Shown piece after piece: positions 5,547-8,203 of a DNA stretch of 8,203 nucleotides. Source of the stretch: Bacteroidota bacterium (GTDB lineage: Bacteria > Bacteroidota > Bacteroidia > UBA8524); contig DQHT01000071.1 of the NCBI GenBank assembly GCA_003531115.1, positions 38,021 to 46,223 of the forward strand, in the 5' to 3' direction. Both the position numbers and the translations under genes were made by a program. Position 1 is the first letter of the stretch; every line of letters starts with the position of its first letter. The notes below the pieces were generated by a model that made no database searches, had not been told where the DNA came from, and saw only the letters and a program-made list of their open reading frames with translations.

Positions 5547-5581
5547 ATTTATGATTTTTGATTTATGATTTATGATTATTT
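5547..5581. repeat. Heptamer tandem repeat, unit ATTTATG
   Basis: ATTTATG, ATTTTTG, ATTTATG, ATTTATG and a decayed ATTATTT sit head to tail. It is intergenic, between the unknown gene ending at 5597 and the cvfB-like gene. It has the same 7-base period as the tract at 413-452 but an unrelated unit. Confidence 0.8.
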
Positions 5582-5596
5582 GGGTAGAGCAAAAAA

Positions 5597-6106
5597 CTAA
5601 CTTCTCTTCTCGTGCGCCAGCAGTCCGGAGAACTTATCCCCGAGGAGGGACCAGAATTGCCGATGCATCTCCACCTTCTCCGAGCGGATGGAAATATAAA
5701 AATGCCAGATATAGAAATAATTAGGATCATCCAGACAGCCCATGCCTCCATACTTGTCGGAGCGGTAGTTCAGATTGTCCTGGGGCGGCTCTTCGTTGAC
5801 TTCCACCGGACTTTCCGGTCCGTTCAGGGCGTCATGAACACCCACCAGTGCTTTACCCAGGGGGAGACGCATTTCGCGGGTGTAGGCAATTTTCAGATAA
5901 CTTAATGGGTTGAGATCGAGTCCGGATCGTTGGGGAGAATAACTGCGGGAATAAAGGGTCTGTAATCCCGGGTGTTGATTGATGAGGGTGATCAGAGCGC
6001 TCAATTCTTCGTCAAACTTCCAGTAGTCATCCTGAAGGGTAATGACATTTTCTTCCAGGTCACTCTGGTAATAGGCCTTTAATTCTGCAGATAAATAATC
6101 CATCAT
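5597..6106 (-). CDS. Hypothetical soluble protein
   Basis: A 169-residue protein with no signal peptide or membrane segment. The N-terminal half is acidic and helix-prone (SAELKAYYQSDLEENVITLQ, then FDEELSALITLINQHPGL). A proline- and glycine-rich middle follows (about residues 55-110, including SPQRSGLDLNPLSYLKIAY and NEEPPQDNLN), and the C-terminal third is rich in tryptophan, tyrosine and phenylalanine (NYFYIWHFYISIRSEKVEMHRQFWSLLG). I recognise no domain and propose no function. Two ATG codons in tandem (6106-6104 and 6103-6101) could both start it; the difference is one residue. It is an isolated gene, with 181 bases of GC-rich spacer before it and the period-7 repeat after it. A second frame across its 3' half (5563-5751) is only a shadow. 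Confidence 0.75.
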   Translation of the reverse strand: MMDYLSAELKAYYQSDLEENVITLQDDYWKFDEELSALITLINQHPGLQTLYSRSYSPQRSGLDLNPLSYLKIAYTREMRLPLGKALVGVHDALNGPESPVEVNEEPPQDNLNYRSDKYGGMGCLDDPNYFYIWHFYISIRSEKVEMHRQFWSLLGDKFSGLLAHEKRS

Positions 6107-6131
6107 TTTTGGTTCAGCTGCAAATTACAAT

Positions 6132-6287
6132 TTATTTGATGCACCTGACAACTTCCCGGACCTTGATTGCATCTAGTGAGGGTCGAGGGCATCGTCGGAA
6201 TTCGTTACCACCAAAATGGCTGCCGCACGCGTAATCTCTCGCGGCGGCGCTCAAATGGTACGTGTGCGCCAGCCTGAATAGCCAGGT
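6132..6287 (-). other. GC-rich spacer element with in-phase open frame
   Basis: After the TAA of the membrane-protein gene (6290-6288) the same frame stays open for 51 codons and ends at a TAA at 6134-6132. It includes the protein-like stretches AAARDYACGSHFGGNEFRRC and SLDAIKVREVVRCIK. A second frame (6250-6173) also reads like protein: REITRAAAILVVTNSDDALD. Bases 6221-6270 are 33/50 G+C, clearly richer than the flanks. There is no ATG or start signal. I read it as either a gene remnant or a dispersed repeat of the kind that yields spurious frames, and do not call it a gene. Confidence 0.4.
6222..6248 (-). terminator. GC-only hairpin, candidate terminator
   Basis: GCCGC-A-CGCG (6222-6231) pairs with CGCG-GCGGC (6240-6248), 9 bp of G-C pairs with one unpaired A and an eight-base loop. 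It lies 39 bases past the 6288-7016 stop codon. In the transcript it is followed by AGCCATTTTGG, so the T-run is short and five bases away. It could end the ABC/membrane-protein transcript or be part of a structured repeat. Confidence 0.45.
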
Positions 6288-7016
6288 TTACCCGATCTTG
6301 TATTGTATAATAAGCAAACCCACCAGCAGGTTGAAGAAAAACAAGATCCACATCCACAGGTTGCTGTTTTTCGCGAAGAGCTTGTCTTCAATAAAGGTAT
6401 CCATTTTAGTAAACAGCATTTGTGATGCTTGTTCTTTGTTCCCCTGCCGGATTTCGGTACGCAGCTCATTTACCATGACTGCTATCGGTACCCGGTTCAG
6501 GATCAATCCAACACCTTTGCGAAGAAGCAGGGGTAATTTATTGAATCGCTGTCTGATCATGTCTGATACGCTCATTGCGAAAGAAATATCTTTGTTCCCT
6601 GAGGGGTTTTCCTTCTGCATAAGGGCCGCAGCTTTATCGACAATAAACGCGCTGAACTGAAGAAAGAGTCCGTTCATGGCCTTATAACAAATGCGGATGG
6701 CTTCAATCAAAACAAACTGGTAGCCTTTGTATGCGGCCAGGGCGGTGCAAATAATTCCGGCCCCAACAACAGCCAGGACCCAGGGCAAATCACCAATTAC
6801 TGCATCCGAAACAAAAAAAACGTAGATCGCGTAAAGGCCCAAAAATGTATTGGCCAGAAAAAACAACAAAATCATCAGCACTACTTTCCGGGCAGCCAGT
6901 AAACCTACTGCTCCACCCTGTAGAATGAGCTTAAGGGGATTTCCCATCAGGCCGATGACCTGCTTAACTTTTTCATCCTTGATCTCAGGGATATCTATAT
7001 ATTCTTTATCGTCCAT
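6288..7016 (-). CDS. Membrane protein of unknown function
   Basis: A 242-residue integral membrane protein with an acidic N-terminal tail (MDDKEYIDIPEIKDEKVKQV), helices at about residues 44-69 and 78-108, a long central cytoplasmic or periplasmic region (about 109-217) rich in lysine, arginine and hydrophobic residues, and a C-terminal helix at about 218-238. I recognise no family. The ATG at 7016-7014 is chosen over a TTG three codons upstream. Just before it the minus strand reads TTATTTTG, one base off the -7 consensus, so a promoter directly before the start is possible; equally, the gene is only 27 bases after the ABC ATPase gene and may be read through from it. Whether it works with the transporter cannot be told from the sequence. 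After the stop the frame stays open for 51 more codons, noted separately. Confidence 0.82.
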   Translation of the reverse strand: MDDKEYIDIPEIKDEKVKQVIGLMGNPLKLILQGGAVGLLAARKVVLMILLFFLANTFLGLYAIYVFFVSDAVIGDLPWVLAVVGAGIICTALAAYKGYQFVLIEAIRICYKAMNGLFLQFSAFIVDKAAALMQKENPSGNKDISFAMSVSDMIRQRFNKLPLLLRKGVGLILNRVPIAVMVNELRTEIRQGNKEQASQMLFTKMDTFIEDKLFAKNSNLWMWILFFFNLLVGLLIIQYKIG

Positions 7017-7043
7017 ACCTTGCAAAATAAGAAATTATACCCA

Positions 7044-8203
7044 TTACAAATGCGTATAAGCTGCCAACAAGGATTTTGTATAGGCATCCTCCGGATCTTT
7101 GAACAAAGCTTCCGTTTCTTTTAATTCGGCGATCCTGCCTTTGTTGAGCACCAAAACCCGGTCGGCGATATTGCGCACCACCTGCAGATCATGGGTAATA
7201 AAGAGGTAGGTGATCCCGAATTCGCGCTGGATCTCTTTTAATAAGTTAAGGATCTGGGCCTGAACGGATACGTCGAGGGCAGAAACGGCTTCATCACACA
7301 CAATAAATTCCGGTTCTACGAGCAAAGCCCTGGCAATGGCGATACGCTGCCTTTGTCCGCCACTGAACTCGTGGGGGTATTTGTTCCAGGCCGCGGCATC
7401 CAATCCCACTTTCAACAACAAGGCCTGTCCATGAATCATCCGTTCGCTGTCTTTTTTATGGATGCCATGGCAGTGCATAATTTCCATAAACGACTCCCCT
7501 ATCCTGTATTTCGGATTCAGGGAAGAGTATGGATCCTGGTAGATCATCTGTATCTTTTTGGCCAGCTTCTTTCGGTCTGCAGCCCGGGCGGGACGTAAAA
7601 CTTCATCCTTCATCCGGATCGTTCCGTCATAGCGGATCAATTGCATGATGGCCCTTCCTGTGGTCGATTTACCCGAACCGGATTCACCGAGTACCCCAAG
7701 TGTTTCTCCCTTAAATATCTGCAGATCGATATGCTGAATAACCCTGTTCTTTTCTCCTCCCGGCCCCCACATGCCCATGGGGCGGTAATGCACTTCCAGT
7801 CCCGAAACTTCGATCAATATCTCCTTTGAAACGGTCCTTGTTTCCAGGTCCTTTATATGGACAAGAGGTTTTTCAATAAAATTCCCTTTTTCATCGATGG
7901 AAAAAAAGTCATTCATCACCGGTAGTAATTGTCCGGATTGCACAGCAGAAGGCCGGCACTTGATGAGCGCACGGGTATAAATATGGGATGGATCTGAAAA
8001 GAGGGAATCGCTTGCCCCCTCTTCCAGCTTTTGGCCCCGAAACATCACCAGGGTGCGGTCGGCAATTTCTTTGACCACGCCCAGATCATGGGAGATAAAA
8101 ATAAGGGCCATGTTCCGCTCCTTTTGCAGGCGCCTGATGAGCTTCAGAATGGCTGCCTGAACCGATACGTCGAGCGCCGTAGTAGGCTCATCGGCAATAA
8201 GCA
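7044..8203 (-). CDS. Oligopeptide/dipeptide-type ABC transporter, fused double ATPase (5' end beyond right edge)
   Basis: The visible 385 residues cover the end of a first ATPase domain and all of a second, so this is a DppD-DppF or GsiA/YejF-like fusion that powers peptide or related uptake across the inner membrane with separate permeases. Domain 1 shows Walker B and D-loop (LIADEPTTALD, fragment residues 1-11) and the H-loop (SHDLG, H38). A linker with the peptide-transporter-type tail follows (around IYTRALIKCRPS). Domain 2 has Walker A GESGSGKST (172-180), Q-loop YQDPYSSLNP (221-230), signature FSGGQRQR (279-286), Walker B with VCDEAVSALD (301-310) and H-loop ITHD (H337). All catalytic residues are intact. 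It ends DAYTKSLLAAYTHL. The frame runs through the right edge, so the start and the first Walker A are missing; an internal ATG at 8111 is not the start. Permease and binding-protein genes are not in the window. Confidence 0.95.
   Translation of the reverse strand, partial: LIADEPTTALDVSVQAAILKLIRRLQKERNMALIFISHDLGVVKEIADRTLVMFRGQKLEEGASDSLFSDPSHIYTRALIKCRPSAVQSGQLLPVMNDFFSIDEKGNFIEKPLVHIKDLETRTVSKEILIEVSGLEVHYRPMGMWGPGGEKNRVIQHIDLQIFKGETLGVLGESGSGKSTTGRAIMQLIRYDGTIRMKDEVLRPARAADRKKLAKKIQMIYQDPYSSLNPKYRIGESFMEIMHCHGIHKKDSERMIHGQALLLKVGLDAAAWNKYPHEFSGGQRQRIAIARALLVEPEFIVCDEAVSALDVSVQAQILNLLKEIQREFGITYLFITHDLQVVRNIADRVLVLNKGRIAELKETEALFKDPEDAYTKSLLAAYTHL

Noticed and set aside
6251..6469. 72-codon minus-strand frame rich in cysteine and serine
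   Set aside because: It is an alternative frame of the 6288-7016 gene that reads past that gene's stop; the composition is that of a shadow frame.
6262..6660. 132-codon open frame on the plus strand
   Set aside because: It is antisense to the membrane-protein gene at 6288-7016 and has a biased, unstructured composition.
8109..8111. ATG as the start of the ABC ATPase gene
   Set aside because: The frame continues upstream with an intact Walker B motif (LIADEPTTALD), so the ATG is internal and the gene runs off the right edge.

Overview
The window looks like a chromosomal segment from a member of the Bacteroidota. The evidence is moderate GC, almost no Shine-Dalgarno sequences ahead of the starts, two copies of the Bacteroidota -7 promoter element TAnnTTTG, a Bacteroidota-style lipoprotein, and short period-7 tandem repeats in the spacers. 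Every credible gene is on the minus strand, so transcription runs from right to left. No rRNA, tRNA, CRISPR array or intact mobile element is visible. No spacer without a gene exceeds about 300 bases.

Right to left: 7044-8203 is the 3' part of a fused two-ATPase ABC transporter protein of the oligopeptide/dipeptide class. It is followed after 27 bases by a membrane protein of unknown function (6288-7016). A GC-rich spacer with a strong hairpin and an in-phase open frame (6132-6287) separates this pair from an unknown soluble protein (5597-6106). Two tandem-repeat tracts fill the spacer at 5503-5581. Next come a CvfB-type S1-domain RNA-binding protein (4643-5479, almost no room for a 5' leader) and, 12 bases on, a Crp/Fnr-type regulator (4049-4630), which look like one operon. 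A lipoprotein with a carbohydrate-binding-module-like fold (3381-3953) follows behind its own -7 element, with TTAAC-type palindromes on both sides of the promoter.

The left half has a cysteine-rich ECF-like sigma factor (2464-3237) and a four-helix membrane protein (1952-2410). They are separated by 53 bases that fold into a hairpin ending just before the second start codon. Beyond an AT-rich terminator-like hairpin lies a three-gene cluster: a small zinc-ribbon protein (1583-1807), a polytopic membrane protein that appears split by a frameshift (947-1554), and a secreted protein (485-943). A hairpin-forming spacer with a heptamer repeat then leads to a gene that runs off the left edge (1-313).

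No recognisable defence, secretion or biosynthetic system is present. The parts most likely to be new are the sigma factor/membrane protein pair with its inter-gene hairpin, the small zinc-ribbon/membrane/secreted cluster, the possible TTAAC operator pair next to the Crp-like regulator, and the GC-rich spacer element.
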